Assembly (NCBI RefSeq): GCF_964059015.1
Contig: NZ_OZ060383.1
Span: forward strand, 248,001-312,000
Direction: 5' to 3'
Source: Buchnera aphidicola (Hyalopterus amygdali)
GTDB lineage: Bacteria > Pseudomonadota > Gammaproteobacteria > Enterobacterales > Enterobacteriaceae
DNA: 64,000 bases
A model generated the notes under the pieces. That model searched no databases and had not been told where the DNA came from. It saw only the letters and a list, made by a program, of their open reading frames with translations. Every line of letters starts with the position of its first letter. Position 1 is the stretch's first letter. Shown piece by piece: positions 10,275 through 20,707 of this stretch. The position numbers and the translations under genes were made by a program.

Positions 10275-11018
10275 ATGTTACATAAATCTTTATTAAAAAA
10301 TAAAAAAATTCAAGAAGAAAATCTTCGTCACATAGCAATTATTATGGATGGTAACGGACGATGGTCTGAAAGAAAAGGGAAAATACGTACTTTAGGTCAC
10401 AAAGAAGGTTTTAAAACAGCAAAAAAAATAGTTAAATTTGCAGTGAAAAGAAATATAAAAATACTTACTTTATATGCTTTTAGTAAAGAGAATTGGAAAC
10501 GTCCAAAAATAGAGATCATGGGATTAATGGAATTATTTTTTTTTGCTTTAAAGAATGAAATAAATAATTTAAATAAATATAATATTCGTTTGAAAATTAT
10601 TGGAGAAAAAAGTTTTTTTAATAAAAAATTACAAAATTATATTTATAAAGCAGAAAAAAAAACCTTAAAAAATAGTGGTTTAATTTTAAATATCGCTGCA
10701 AATTATAGTGGACGATGGGATATTATACAAGCAACAAAAAGAATTATTCAAGCAGTTCAAAAAGGTATTTTAGATATTAAAAAAATTCAAGAACAAAATT
10801 TTTCTCAATATTTATCTACCAGTGAATTATCACCAGTGGATTTAGTAATTAGAACAGGTGGAGAAAAAAGAATTAGTAATTTTTTATTATGGCAAATAGC
10901 TTATTCTGAATTATATTTTACTGATATTTTATGGCCTGATTTTAATCAATCTACTTTTCAGGAGGCAATTGATTATTTTTTTACTCGTGAACGTCGTTTC
11001 GGAAGGATAAAAAAATAA
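10275..11018 (+). CDS. uppS: Undecaprenyl diphosphate synthase
   Basis: cis-Prenyltransferase making the C55 lipid carrier for peptidoglycan. 247 aa (E. coli 253). The catalytic Asp is in IIMDGNGRWSERKG (about residues 23-36), and TLYAFSKENWKRP and RTGGEKRISNFLLWQ complete the active site. In E. coli cdsA and rseP follow; both are absent and bamA comes next after 174 bp of AT-rich spacer. Confidence 0.97.
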   Translation: MLHKSLLKNKKIQEENLRHIAIIMDGNGRWSERKGKIRTLGHKEGFKTAKKIVKFAVKRNIKILTLYAFSKENWKRPKIEIMGLMELFFFALKNEINNLNKYNIRLKIIGEKSFFNKKLQNYIYKAEKKTLKNSGLILNIAANYSGRWDIIQATKRIIQAVQKGILDIKKIQEQNFSQYLSTSELSPVDLVIRTGGEKRISNFLLWQIAYSELYFTDILWPDFNQSTFQEAIDYFFTRERRFGRIKK

Positions 11019-11192
11019 CTAAACAAATTTTAAAAAACATTTTTTTTAAATAAAAAATTTTCGTAAATAATTATTTTAATAGATATTTTTTTAAACTCAT
11101 CCTTTTTAATTCGTAATATTTCTTATATTAGAGATCATAAATGTAACACTATAAAATGTAAGAAATATATTGCAGGAAAAAATGTAATAATA

Positions 11193-13592
11193 ATGTTAAT
11201 TAGATCTTTTTTGATAATTTTTATCATTTTTTTTAGTACTCATGTTTTTTCAAAAAATATATGGAGTATAGAAAATATTCAATTTGAAGGATTAAAATAT
11301 TTTTCGAAAAGTGAGGTGTTAAAAGATATTTTTTTAAATACTGGAAACAGAATATCTAAAAATGATGTCAAACGTAGTATCAAATCTTTATTCCAAACTG
11401 GAAAATTTTCAGATATTAAAGTTTATTATTTAAATAAAAAGATTATTTTTAAAATTAAAGAACAACCTATTATTTCTAATGTTGTATTATTAGGAAATAA
11501 AATAATTAAATGTTCTTTTCTTAAAGAATATCTGAATAAACTAGGAATTCAAGAAGGTAATTTATTTAATCCTATTTTAAATACTATTTTTATAAAGAAC
11601 ATAAAAGAATTTTATAATAAAAATGGAAGATATAATGCTAATATAAAGATATTTAAAAAAACTAACTTAAATAATAAAGTAAATATAATAGTATTAATTC
11701 AAGAAAATGAAGTATCAGAAATAAATAATATTAAAATTATTGGAAATAAGAATTTTTCTCAAAAAAAATTAATTTCATTATTTAATCTAAAAAATAAAAA
11801 ATATTGGTGGAGTTTTTTAGAAAAACCTATTTATTCTTCTCAAAAATTAGAAGAAGATTTAAAAAATTTAACTAATTTTTATTTAAATTCAGGATATTAT
11901 TATTTTAATATAAATAAAAAAATAGTCAGTTTTTTTAAAAATAAAAATAAAGTCAATATCACAATTTATATTTCTGAAGGTAAAAAATATAGAATTTCCC
12001 ATTTTTTTCTTAATGGAAACTTATTGCATTTTTATCAAAAGATTAAAAATATTATTAATATTCGAAAAAATGAATTATATAATGAAAAAAAAATTACCTT
12101 AATTGTTGAAAAAATATATAGATTTTTATCTGAAAATGGATATATCAATCCTAAAATTATTATTCATCCAGAAATTGATTTTCAAGAAAACAAAATTATT
12201 TTGAATTTCAATATAGATATTGAAAAACGCTATTTTGTTAATAAGATAAATTTCCAAGGAAATCAACTAACTAAAGATATAGTTTTACGTCGTGAAATAA
12301 AACAAATAGAAGGTGAATGGTTTGATTTAAAATTAATAGAATTAGGCAAACAATCATTAGAAAAAATAAAATTTTTGCGTAATATAAATATAGAAAAAAA
12401 AATCTTATCTAATAAAGAAAATGCAGTTGATATTGTTTATAAAGTTGCAGAACAACCTACTGGTTCTTTGAATTTTGGTTTAGGTTATGGTCGAGATAGC
12501 GGATTGAGTTTTAATGCATCTCTTTCTCAAGATAATTTATTTGGTTCTGGTAACGCATTAAAATTTAGCGTAATAAAAAATGATAATCAAAAGTATGCCG
12601 ATTTATCAATGATATATCCATATTTTATTAATACTAGTACTCATGTAAGTACTAGAATATTTTATAATGATTTTAAATATAATATACATAGTGCTTCTAC
12701 TTTAATAAAAAGTACTGCTGGATTTGAAAGTGATGTAGGTTTCCTAATTAATCCATTTAATAGAGTAAATATTGGTTTTGGATATACCCATAATGGTTTA
12801 TTGAATAAAAAAGAAAAAATGAAATTAGACTTTAAAAATATATCTCATGATAAATTTTTAAAAAATAGTTTAGTAGATGATTTTACTTTAAATTATTCAT
12901 TAGTACATGATACCTTAAAACATTTTTATTTTCCTATGTCTGGAAATCAAACTTATATTAGTGCAAAGAATACTATTCCTGGTTCTGATAATAATTTCTA
13001 TAAATTATTATTTGATGGAGAACAATATATACCATTAGATAAAGAAAAAAAATTTATATTTTTAACTCATCTTCGAGCTGGTATGGGAAATAGTTTTAAC
13101 AAAGAAAAATTACCTTTTTATGAAAACTTTCATTCCATTGATGAAAATAATATTCGTGGATTTCGTGCAAATACTATTGGTCCTAAAAAATTTTTTACCA
13201 TGTCTGAATTAGAAGAATGCACCGAATATAATACAAATAAAAATTTATGTGAATCAACTGATTCAATTGGCGGAAATGCTATGATGATTGCTAATTTAGA
13301 ATTAATTACTCCCATTCCATTTATTAAAGATGAATATAACAAGTTTCTTAGATCTTCATTTTTTTTCGATGTAGGAAATATTTGGGATACTAAATTAGAA
13401 AAAAAAGAAAATTTTCATTCCCTTAATTCAATAGATTATAATAATTTTAATAGTATCTATTCATCAGTTGGCATTTCTTTACAGTGGATTTCTCCTGTTG
13501 GGCCAATATCTTTTTCGTATTCATATCCTATTCATAAACATAAAAATAGCCAATTAGAAGCATTTCAATTTAATATTGGAAAACATTGGTGA
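11193..13592 (+). CDS. bamA: Outer membrane protein assembly factor BamA
   Basis: Central subunit of the machine that folds beta-barrels into the outer membrane. 799 aa (E. coli 810). Signal peptide about 1-20, cleaved near HVFS-K. Five POTRA domains cover about 22-415 and the C-terminal barrel about 420-799. The L6-loop motif is seen as [13 protein letters not shown] (around residue 655), and the C-terminal beta-signal FQFNIGKHW ends in Trp as in outer-membrane barrels. POTRA lysine and asparagine content is high, as is usual in this genome. In E. coli skp and lpxD follow; both are lost here. Confidence 0.96.
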   Translation: MLIRSFLIIFIIFFSTHVFSKNIWSIENIQFEGLKYFSKSEVLKDIFLNTGNRISKNDVKRSIKSLFQTGKFSDIKVYYLNKKIIFKIKEQPIISNVVLLGNKIIKCSFLKEYLNKLGIQEGNLFNPILNTIFIKNIKEFYNKNGRYNANIKIFKKTNLNNKVNIIVLIQENEVSEINNIKIIGNKNFSQKKLISLFNLKNKKYWWSFLEKPIYSSQKLEEDLKNLTNFYLNSGYYYFNINKKIVSFFKNKNKVNITIYISEGKKYRISHFFLNGNLLHFYQKIKNIINIRKNELYNEKKITLIVEKIYRFLSENGYINPKIIIHPEIDFQENKIILNFNIDIEKRYFVNKINFQGNQLTKDIVLRREIKQIEGEWFDLKLIELGKQSLEKIKFLRNINIEKKILSNKENAVDIVYKVAEQPTGSLNFGLGYGRDSGLSFNASLSQDNLFGSGNALKFSVIKNDNQKYADLSMIYPYFINTSTHVSTRIFYNDFKYNIHSASTLIKSTAGFESDVGFLINPFNRVNIGFGYTHNGLLNKKEKMKLDFKNISHDKFLKNSLVDDFTLNYSLVHDTLKHFYFPMSGNQTYISAKNTIPGSDNNFYKLLFDGEQYIPLDKEKKFIFLTHLRAGMGNSFNKEKLPFYENFHSIDENNIRGFRANTIGPKKFFTMSELEECTEYNTNKNLCESTDSIGGNAMMIANLELITPIPFIKDEYNKFLRSSFFFDVGNIWDTKLEKKENFHSLNSIDYNNFNSIYSSVGISLQWISPVGPISFSYSYPIHKHKNSQLEAFQFNIGKHW

Positions 13593-13669
13593 TATAACAG
13601 AAATTAATTGTATTTAATAAATGTAAATATTTTGTGTATTCGTTTTTTTATTTTAAATAGGTCATTATT

Positions 13670-14131
13670 TTGAATTTCAATAATAATATTTTAGATATTC
13701 AAGATATTCTACAAGTTTTGCCACATCGCTATCCTTTTTTACTTGTTGATCGTGTTTTACATTTTAAGAAGTTTCAATATTTAAAAGCAATTAAAAATTG
13801 TACTATAAACGAACCTTGTTTTCGAGGTCATTTTTTAGAAGAACCAATTTTTCCTGGTGTTTTAATTATTGAAGCCATGACACAAGCAGCAGCTATTTTA
13901 ATATACAAAAGTACAGGTGAATTAAATATAAATAAATTATATTATTTTGTAGGTATTGATAACACACGATTTAAAAAAATTGTTATCCCTGGTGATCAGA
14001 TTGTTATTACAGTAATCTTTTTAAAATCTAAAAAAAATTTTCTTAAATTTAAAATTTTTGCGATGGTTGAGAACAAAAATGTTTGTAAATCTACTATAAT
14101 TTTTGCTAAAAAACAATTCTTAGATAAGTAA
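13670..14131 (+). CDS. fabZ: 3-hydroxyacyl-[acyl-carrier-protein] dehydratase FabZ
   Basis: Hot-dog dehydratase of fatty-acid elongation. 153 aa (E. coli 151). The catalytic His is in LPHRYPFLLVDRV and the catalytic Glu in IIEAMTQAAAI. The start is TTG; the next in-frame ATG lies deep inside the conserved core, and TAGGT lies just upstream. It survives alone from the E. coli lpxD-fabZ-lpxA-lpxB cluster, consistent with its role in phospholipid rather than lipid A synthesis. Confidence 0.96.
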   Translation: MNFNNNILDIQDILQVLPHRYPFLLVDRVLHFKKFQYLKAIKNCTINEPCFRGHFLEEPIFPGVLIIEAMTQAAAILIYKSTGELNINKLYYFVGIDNTRFKKIVIPGDQIVITVIFLKSKKNFLKFKIFAMVENKNVCKSTIIFAKKQFLDK

Positions 14132-14161
14132 TATATTTTATTTGAAATTTAGGCAAAATAG

Positions 14162-17100
14162 ATGAACTTAGAAAAATTTGTACATCTTCATGTGCATAGT
14201 GATTATTCAATTGTTAATGGTTTATCAAAACCAGAAGAACTAGTAAAAAAAGCGGTATCTTTAAAAATGATGGCTATGGCAATTACAGATTTTAATAATT
14301 TATATGGTGTAATAAAATTTTATAAATTAGCTCATCAGTATGGTTTAAAACCTATTATTGGAGCTACAGTAAACTTTTTTTCTGAATTAATAAAAAATGA
14401 ATTAATGGAATTAACTATATTAGCTGCGACTAAAGAAGGATATAAAAATTTAATTTTATTAATTTCTCGTGCTTGTAAAAAAGGATATTTTTATGAAAAA
14501 AATGTGACAATAAAAAAAGAGTGGTTATCAGAATTAAATAATGGATTGATATTACTATCTGGAGGTTGTCAAGGTGAAATGGGTAAAGTTTTATTACGTG
14601 GTAACTCTTCATTGATATCTACTTGTTTAAATTTTTATAAAAAATATTTTTCTGGTTCCTATTATTTAGAGTTAATGCGTACTAATAGAGAAAATGAAGA
14701 AAAATATTTAAATCTCGCTATAGATTTATCTTATTCTCAAGATATCCCCGTTGTTGCGACTAATGATGTATGCTTTTTAAAAAAAGAAGATTTTAAAATT
14801 CACAAAATCAGAATTGCGATTAATGAAGGCATGATATTAAAAGAATCAAAGATTCAAAATAATTATAGTAAACACCAATTTTTAAAAACTCAAGAAGAAA
14901 TGTCTTCTCTTTTTTCAGATGTCCCAGAAGCAATTGTTAATAGTATAGAAATTTCAAAGCGCTGTAATGTTTTTATCAAATCTGGTCAATATTTTTTACC
15001 TAAATTTCCTACAGGACAAGAAAGTATTGAAAATTATTTAGTTAAAATTTCTAAGCAAGGGTTAAAAAAACGTTTAACATCAAATTTTTTAAAAGTAAAT
15101 AAAGAAATTTATATTAAGTATAAAAATCGTTTAAATGAAGAACTAAGAATAATTAATAATATGGGTTTTCCTAGTTATTTTTTAATTGTTATGGAGTTTA
15201 TAAAATGGGCAAAAGATCATAATATTCCTGTTGGTCCTGGCAGAGGTTCAGGTGCAGGTTCTTTGGTAGCATATGTATTAGAGATCACTGAAGTAGATCC
15301 ATTATTTTTTGATTTATTATTTGAACGATTTTTGAATCCTGAACGTATTTCATTGCCTGATTTTGATGTTGATTTTTGTATGGAAAAACGAGATCAAGTA
15401 ATTGATCATGTAATAAAAATATATGGTAGAGATGCAGTATCTCAAATTATTACTTTTGGTACAATGACAGCTAAGGCTGTAATTAGAGATGTTGGAAGAG
15501 TTTTAGGATACCCTTATGGTTTTATTAATAATTTATCTAAATTAGTTCCTTCAGATCCTGGTATCAGATTAAAAGATGCTTTTTCTAAAGGTTCAGAATT
15601 ATATAATCTCTATAAAAATGATGAAGATATAAAAAAATTGATAGATATATCAAAAAAATTAGAAGGTATAAATCGTAATGTTGGAAAACATGCAGGAGGT
15701 GTAGTTATTTCTCCTACTACAATTACTGATTTTTGCCCAGTATATTGTGATGAAAAAGGCAATAATCCTATAACTCAATTTGACAAAAATGATATAGAAT
15801 ATGTCGGATTATTAAAATTTGATTTTCTTGGTTTACGTACGTTAACCACTATTAGTTATACAGTAGATATGATTAATACAAATAAATTGTTGAATAATAA
15901 AAGAAAATTAAATATTAATAACATTCCAATCAATGATAAAAAATGTTTTAATTTATTAAAAAAATGTGAGACGACTGCTATTTTTCAATTAGAGTCATAT
16001 GGGATGAAAGATTTAATTAAACGATTACAACCAGATTGTTTCGACGATATAGTCGCATTAATTGCTCTTTTTAGACCTGGACCTCTTCAATCGGGAATGG
16101 TAGATAATTTTATTAATCGTAAACATGGATATGAAGATATTGCATATCCTGATCATAAGTGGCAACATTTGTCATTAAAACCAATATTATATTCTACATA
16201 CGGTATTATTCTATATCAAGAACAAGTAATGCAAATTGCTCAGGTTTTATCAGGTTATACTTTAGGAAAAGCGGATATTTTAAGAAGAGCTATGAGCAAA
16301 AAAAATGCAAAAGATATGGCTCAACAAAGATCTATTTTTATAGAAGGAGCTAAAAAAAATGGAATTGATATACAGTTAGCTGTAAAAATATTTGATTTAT
16401 TAGAAAAATTTTCAGGATATGGATTTAATAAATCTCATTCTGTGGCTTATGCAATGGTATCGTATCAAACATTATGGTTGAAATCGCATTATCCTGCTGA
16501 ATTTATGGCTTCTACTATGACATCTGATATAGATAATACAGAAAAAATTGTAGTTTTAATTAATGAATCTATTAAAATGGGGATAAAAATCGTTCCCCCA
16601 AATATTAATTTAAGTAAATATAAATTTTATGTTAATGATGAACAAAGTATAATTTATGGACTAGGAGCTATTAAAGGAATAGGAGAAAATTCAATATGTA
16701 ATCTGATCGAAGAAAGAGAAAAAAACGGTATTTTTTGTGATTTATTTGATCTTTGTATTCGTACGGATCATAATAAAATTACTCGTACAGTGTTAGAAAA
16801 ATTAATTATGTCTGGTAGTTGTGATTGTTTTAAAGAAAATAGAAGTTATTTACTATCTTTAATTCAAGATGCCATTCAAGTAGCAAAAGAACATGATAAA
16901 ATAAAAAAGTTTAAACAAGAAAGTTTATTTGGTTCATTTAAAGAAGAATTAAATATTTTAAAAAATAACAATACTCTATTAAATTCTTCTTTTAATGAAA
17001 AAAATAAGTTAGAAAATGAATATAAAGTATTAGGTTTGTATCTTACAGAACATCCTATCGATAAGCATTCAGAAGAACTAAAATACTATATTAAGAATTT

Positions 17101-17419
17101 AACTCTCTCTAGGAGAAAAGCTATTAATAGCAGTAAAAAACAAATAATTATTGCTGGAGTAGTTGTCTCTATTAAAATCAAAGTAACAAAAAATAAACAT
17201 CGTATTGCTATTTTAATTTTAGATGATAAAGTGCGTCGTTTAGAAGTAGTAGTTTTTAAAGATTTATTAAATACATGTGAAAATTTATTAAAATTAAATG
17301 AAATATTAATTATTACAGGTATTATAGATTATAATTTAATGAAAAATAAGATTTTAAAAATGACAGCATATGCGATTATGAATTTAAATTTGGCAAGAAA
17401 AAATATGTTAGTAAACTAA
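14162..17419 (+). CDS. dnaE: DNA polymerase III alpha subunit, C-terminally shortened by a frameshift
   Basis: Replicative polymerase. 1085 aa against 1160 in E. coli. The N-terminal PHP domain starts FVHLHVHSDYSIVNG. Catalytic aspartates lie in LPDFDVDFC (about 400-404) and KFDFLGLRTLT (about 555). The beta-clamp motif QESLF is at 919-923, almost the position of E. coli QADMF, and an OB-fold follows. The frame then ends at TAA 17417-17419, directly after a run of six A's (17398-17403). Adding one A, or a -1 slip on A AAA AAT, joins it to the next reading frame and gives about 1162 aa, the normal family length. As read, the protein lacks the tau-binding C-terminus. It begins 30 bp after fabZ; rnhB, which lies between in E. 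coli, is gone. Confidence 0.95.
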   Translation: MNLEKFVHLHVHSDYSIVNGLSKPEELVKKAVSLKMMAMAITDFNNLYGVIKFYKLAHQYGLKPIIGATVNFFSELIKNELMELTILAATKEGYKNLILLISRACKKGYFYEKNVTIKKEWLSELNNGLILLSGGCQGEMGKVLLRGNSSLISTCLNFYKKYFSGSYYLELMRTNRENEEKYLNLAIDLSYSQDIPVVATNDVCFLKKEDFKIHKIRIAINEGMILKESKIQNNYSKHQFLKTQEEMSSLFSDVPEAIVNSIEISKRCNVFIKSGQYFLPKFPTGQESIENYLVKISKQGLKKRLTSNFLKVNKEIYIKYKNRLNEELRIINNMGFPSYFLIVMEFIKWAKDHNIPVGPGRGSGAGSLVAYVLEITEVDPLFFDLLFERFLNPERISLPDFDVDFCMEKRDQVIDHVIKIYGRDAVSQIITFGTMTAKAVIRDVGRVLGYPYGFINNLSKLVPSDPGIRLKDAFSKGSELYNLYKNDEDIKKLIDISKKLEGINRNVGKHAGGVVISPTTITDFCPVYCDEKGNNPITQFDKNDIEYVGLLKFDFLGLRTLTTISYTVDMINTNKLLNNKRKLNINNIPINDKKCFNLLKKCETTAIFQLESYGMKDLIKRLQPDCFDDIVALIALFRPGPLQSGMVDNFINRKHGYEDIAYPDHKWQHLSLKPILYSTYGIILYQEQVMQIAQVLSGYTLGKADILRRAMSKKNAKDMAQQRSIFIEGAKKNGIDIQLAVKIFDLLEKFSGYGFNKSHSVAYAMVSYQTLWLKSHYPAEFMASTMTSDIDNTEKIVVLINESIKMGIKIVPPNINLSKYKFYVNDEQSIIYGLGAIKGIGENSICNLIEEREKNGIFCDLFDLCIRTDHNKITRTVLEKLIMSGSCDCFKENRSYLLSLIQDAIQVAKEHDKIKKFKQESLFGSFKEELNILKNNNTLLNSSFNEKNKLENEYKVLGLYLTEHPIDKHSEELKYYIKNLTLSRRKAINSSKKQIIIAGVVVSIKIKVTKNKHRIAILILDDKVRRLEVVVFKDLLNTCENLLKLNEILIITGIIDYNLMKNKILKMTAYAIMNLNLARKNMLVN
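17398..17404 (+). other. A AAA AAT slippery heptamer at the dnaE frameshift
   Basis: In the dnaE frame the codons are AGA AAA AAT. This places a canonical X XXY YYZ heptamer (A AAA AAT) exactly in register for -1 ribosomal frameshifting, and the -1 frame is the one that encodes the C-terminal domain. The same run with seven A's would be simply in frame. Confidence 0.7.
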
Positions 17420-17424
17420 TAATT

Positions 17425-17649
17425 ATGTTAAATAAAAATAAAATAGATAAATGTTTTTTAAAAGAGATTTATTATTTTTTTCAAAAACAGTCTATAGGAA
17501 AAATTCCTGTTCATGTTTTCTTAAAAACAGAGAATATAGATTCTGAATTAAAATTAGTAAAAATATGGTTAATTGTTATAAACAATAAATTTTTAGTCAA
17601 ACTTAATTCATTAATTGAAAAATATAAGATGTGTGTTGAGTATTTTTAA
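17425..17649 (+). CDS. dnaE: Detached C-terminal (tau-binding) domain of DNA polymerase III alpha
   Basis: A 74-codon frame beginning at an ATG 5 nt after the dnaE stop, in the -1 frame. IGKIPVHVF and the tail LNSLIEKYKMCVEYF match the end of E. coli alpha (SGTIPVHLYY ... DLRGLIGSEQVELEF). The same frame extends upstream past its ATG as KYVSKLIIM, matching E. coli KYARGLAIS, so homology continues through the junction and this is the missing end of dnaE. It could be made by frameshifting or slippage as part of alpha, by termination-reinitiation as a free domain, or not at all. No Shine-Dalgarno of its own is evident. Confidence 0.8.
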   Translation: MLNKNKIDKCFLKEIYYFFQKQSIGKIPVHVFLKTENIDSELKLVKIWLIVINNKFLVKLNSLIEKYKMCVEYF

Positions 17650-17658
17650 AAAAAAATT

Positions 17659-19380
17659 TTATATATTTAAATCTATTTTTTTTCTTAAAAAGAAATAAAT
17701 ATCTTTTATGTTAATAAATATACTTTTTTTATTTCGTCTTGCTCGATATTCAACATTATCTTTTTGAACATGACGTGGACTAATTATAATTTGATGAGGA
17801 ATTCCAATTAAATCAATTTGATTAAACATCACTCCTGGTCTTTCATTACGATCATATAACATAACGTCTATTTTCTCCTTTTTAAATTTTTTATACAAAT
17901 TTTCTGCAATAGTTTTAATATGTATATATCGATTAAAACCTAAAGGTAGAATAACAACTTCAAAAGGAGAGATTGAATTAGGCCAAATAATTCCATTTTG
18001 ATCGTAATTTTGTTCTATGATAGCAGCGATCATACGTGTTATCCCAATGCCATAACATCCCATGTGCACGTTTCTTTTTTTGTTATTTTTTTCTTGTATC
18101 ATTATATTCATTTTTTTAGAATATTCTGTTCCTAATTGGAAAATATGTCCAATTTCAATGCTTTTTTTAATTTCTAAACATGTTGATCCATCTGGACTTG
18201 TATCTCTTTTTGTTATTTTTCTAATATCTTTGATAGTTGGAATGGGTATATCTACGTTCCAATTGACATTAACAAAAAAATTTCCATTAATATTTGCTCC
18301 AATAGTAAAATTTTTCATATAATAAACAGAAACATCGGCAAATATAGGAATATTTAATCCAAAAGGGCCTAAAAATTTTGATTCTACTCCCATTAGTTGA
18401 ACAATTTCTTCTTCATTAATGAAGGATAATGGTTTTTCAACAATATCAATTTCTTCTATTTTAAATAAGTTTAATTGATGTTCTTCTCGAATTAGTAAAG
18501 CAGCTATAGAAGAATTATTTTTAATTTTAGTGCGAATTAAAATTGTTTTTATAAGATTTTTAATTGGTTTTTTAAATTCATTAATATTTTTTATAGATTT
18601 CTTACTTTTTATATTGCTATTATGAATATTTGGTTTTTTTTCTTTAGTAAAATTAACACTTTCTATTGATTCTGCTGTATTAATATTTGAGGCATATGAA
18701 GTATTTTTTGAAAAAACAATTTCATCTTCACCATTTTCAGATAAAGCTTGAAATTCGTGTGAAATATTGCCTCCCATAGACTTTGAATCTCCACTTACCA
18801 CACGAAATTTAAGATTCACTTGATTCAGTATATTGATATAACTTTGATGAAAAATATTATATGTTTTTTCTAAACATTTTGAATTAGAATGAAAAGAGTA
18901 TGCGTCTTTCATAATAAATTCTCGTGATCGAATAACACCAAATCTTGGTCGTATTTCATCTCTAAATTTTGTTTGAATTTGATATATAATTAATGGAAGT
19001 TCTGTATATGAATAAATTTCATCTCCAATAAACTTGGTTATAACTTCTTCATTAGTAGGACCAAGTATAAATTTTTGATTTCGTCGATCGTAAAATTTTA
19101 GAAGTTCTTGTCCGTATATATTTAATCGTCCACTATTTTCCCATAATTTTTCAGGTTGTATAATTGGTGTTAAAATTTCACAAGCATTTATTTTTTCCAT
19201 TTCATTTTGAATAATTTTTTTTATTTTATTTAATATTTTTATACCTGTTGGTAGCCAAATATATAAGCCTGAAGATAGTTTTCTAATCATTCCACTTTTT
19301 AGCATAAGTTGATGACTAATAATTTTTGCACTATTGGGTATTTCTTTTAGAGTAAAGAATAAATATTGACTCGCACGCAT
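17659..19380 (-). CDS. proS: Prolyl-tRNA synthetase
   Basis: Class II synthetase charging tRNA-Pro. 573 aa (E. coli 572), bacterial type with an editing insertion between motifs 2 and 3. Motif 2 region FRDEIRPRFGVIRSREFIMKD, motif 3 region GCYGIGITRMIAAIIEQ and the C-terminal anticodon-binding domain are visible. Convergent with dnaE, with only 9 bp between the stop codons. Confidence 0.97.
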   Translation of the reverse strand: MRASQYLFFTLKEIPNSAKIISHQLMLKSGMIRKLSSGLYIWLPTGIKILNKIKKIIQNEMEKINACEILTPIIQPEKLWENSGRLNIYGQELLKFYDRRNQKFILGPTNEEVITKFIGDEIYSYTELPLIIYQIQTKFRDEIRPRFGVIRSREFIMKDAYSFHSNSKCLEKTYNIFHQSYINILNQVNLKFRVVSGDSKSMGGNISHEFQALSENGEDEIVFSKNTSYASNINTAESIESVNFTKEKKPNIHNSNIKSKKSIKNINEFKKPIKNLIKTILIRTKIKNNSSIAALLIREEHQLNLFKIEEIDIVEKPLSFINEEEIVQLMGVESKFLGPFGLNIPIFADVSVYYMKNFTIGANINGNFFVNVNWNVDIPIPTIKDIRKITKRDTSPDGSTCLEIKKSIEIGHIFQLGTEYSKKMNIMIQEKNNKKRNVHMGCYGIGITRMIAAIIEQNYDQNGIIWPNSISPFEVVILPLGFNRYIHIKTIAENLYKKFKKEKIDVMLYDRNERPGVMFNQIDLIGIPHQIIISPRHVQKDNVEYRARRNKKSIFINIKDIYFFLRKKIDLNI

Positions 19381-19549
19381 ATGAAAAAATCTCGATAAAA
19401 AATAAGTACGATTTATTAAAAAACATTCATTTTATAGTTTTTAAAATGTTTATTTTAAATTATTAATAATTCTATTATATAATAAAATCTTATTTAAGAT
19501 ATTTTTTTTTAAAAATAGTTTTATTTAATTTTTTAAAATAACAATTTTC

Positions 19550-20707
19550 ATGGGTAAAATATTTAAAATGAATCATGATATGAATGAAGAAAAAACTGAG
19601 CAACCAACAGAACATCGAATTAAAAAATTTAAGAAAAAAGGAACAACAAGATATTCTCGTGAGTTAAATTCTTTGTTAATTTTAATATTTGGTTTATTAA
19701 TACTATGGTTTTCTAAATATTCAATTTTTTTAGAATTAAAAAAAATTATGATTAATAGTTTTTGTTTTGGTAATGATATATTTTTAGATAGACAAAATAT
19801 TTTTCTTATTATAAAAGAAATATTGATTATTTTTTTTCCGTTTTCATTGTGTTTAATGTGTATAATTATAATACCCTCTATTTTATTCAGTGGTATTCAA
19901 TTTAATTGCACATCATTAAAAGTAAATTTTTCAAAATTGAATCCATTAAATGGTTTTAAAAGAATTTTTTCGTTTCAAATATTTATTGAAATTTTTAAAA
20001 TAATCCTGAAATTACTTATAATTGGCAGTATATCAATTTTTTATTTATGGGTTTGTTTTTTTAAAATCTTTTCAATAAATATTTATAATTCTGCATCTTA
20101 TTTATATAATACATTTAATTTAATTGCTTATTGTTGTATTTTTGTTCTATTAGGTTTAGTTCCAATTGTAATTTTAGATGTGCTTTGGCAAGAATGGAAA
20201 TATCATAAAAAATTAAAAATGACTCATCAAGAAATCAAAGATGAATTTAAAGAAAAAGAAGGCAATCCAAATATAAAAATACGTATTCGACAACAAATGA
20301 AACAAAATTTACAAAGAAGAATGATACTAGATGTTCCTAAAGCAGATGTTATTATAACTAATCCAATTCATTATTCTGTTGCACTTAAATATGATGTAGA
20401 AAAAATGAATGCTCCTAAAGTTATAGCTAAAGGAGTTGGCAATCTAGCTATTCAAATAAAAGAAATTGGTATTAAAAATAATATTTCCATTATTTCTGTA
20501 CCGTCTTTAGCTCGTTCATTATATCGTTATTCGGAAATTGGACAGTATATTCCAGGTTCATTTTACAAGGCAGTTGCTGAAATTTTAGCATGGGTTTGGA
20601 ATGTTAGAAAATGGAAAAAAGAAGGTGGAATATTCCCAGAAAAACCTAAAAATATATCAATTCCTTCGGAATTAAATTTTACAGGAGAAAGCAAAAATAA
20701 TGATTAA
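19550..20707 (+). CDS. flhB: Flagellar export apparatus protein FlhB
   Basis: Inner-membrane switch protein of the flagellar type III export gate. 385 aa (E. coli 382). N-terminal EEKTEQPTEHRIKKFK, four hydrophobic segments within about 40-215, and the cytoplasmic domain. The autocleavage motif, normally NPTH, is NPIH here (residues 271-274), keeping the Asn-Pro cleavage pair. The start is uncertain: Met1, Met7 and Met11 are all possible and none has a good Shine-Dalgarno. Overlaps flhA by 8 nt. Buchnera cells are non-motile, so the gate probably serves a basal-body exporter. Confidence 0.95.
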   Translation: MGKIFKMNHDMNEEKTEQPTEHRIKKFKKKGTTRYSRELNSLLILIFGLLILWFSKYSIFLELKKIMINSFCFGNDIFLDRQNIFLIIKEILIIFFPFSLCLMCIIIIPSILFSGIQFNCTSLKVNFSKLNPLNGFKRIFSFQIFIEIFKIILKLLIIGSISIFYLWVCFFKIFSINIYNSASYLYNTFNLIAYCCIFVLLGLVPIVILDVLWQEWKYHKKLKMTHQEIKDEFKEKEGNPNIKIRIRQQMKQNLQRRMILDVPKADVIITNPIHYSVALKYDVEKMNAPKVIAKGVGNLAIQIKEIGIKNNISIISVPSLARSLYRYSEIGQYIPGSFYKAVAEILAWVWNVRKWKKEGGIFPEKPKNISIPSELNFTGESKNND

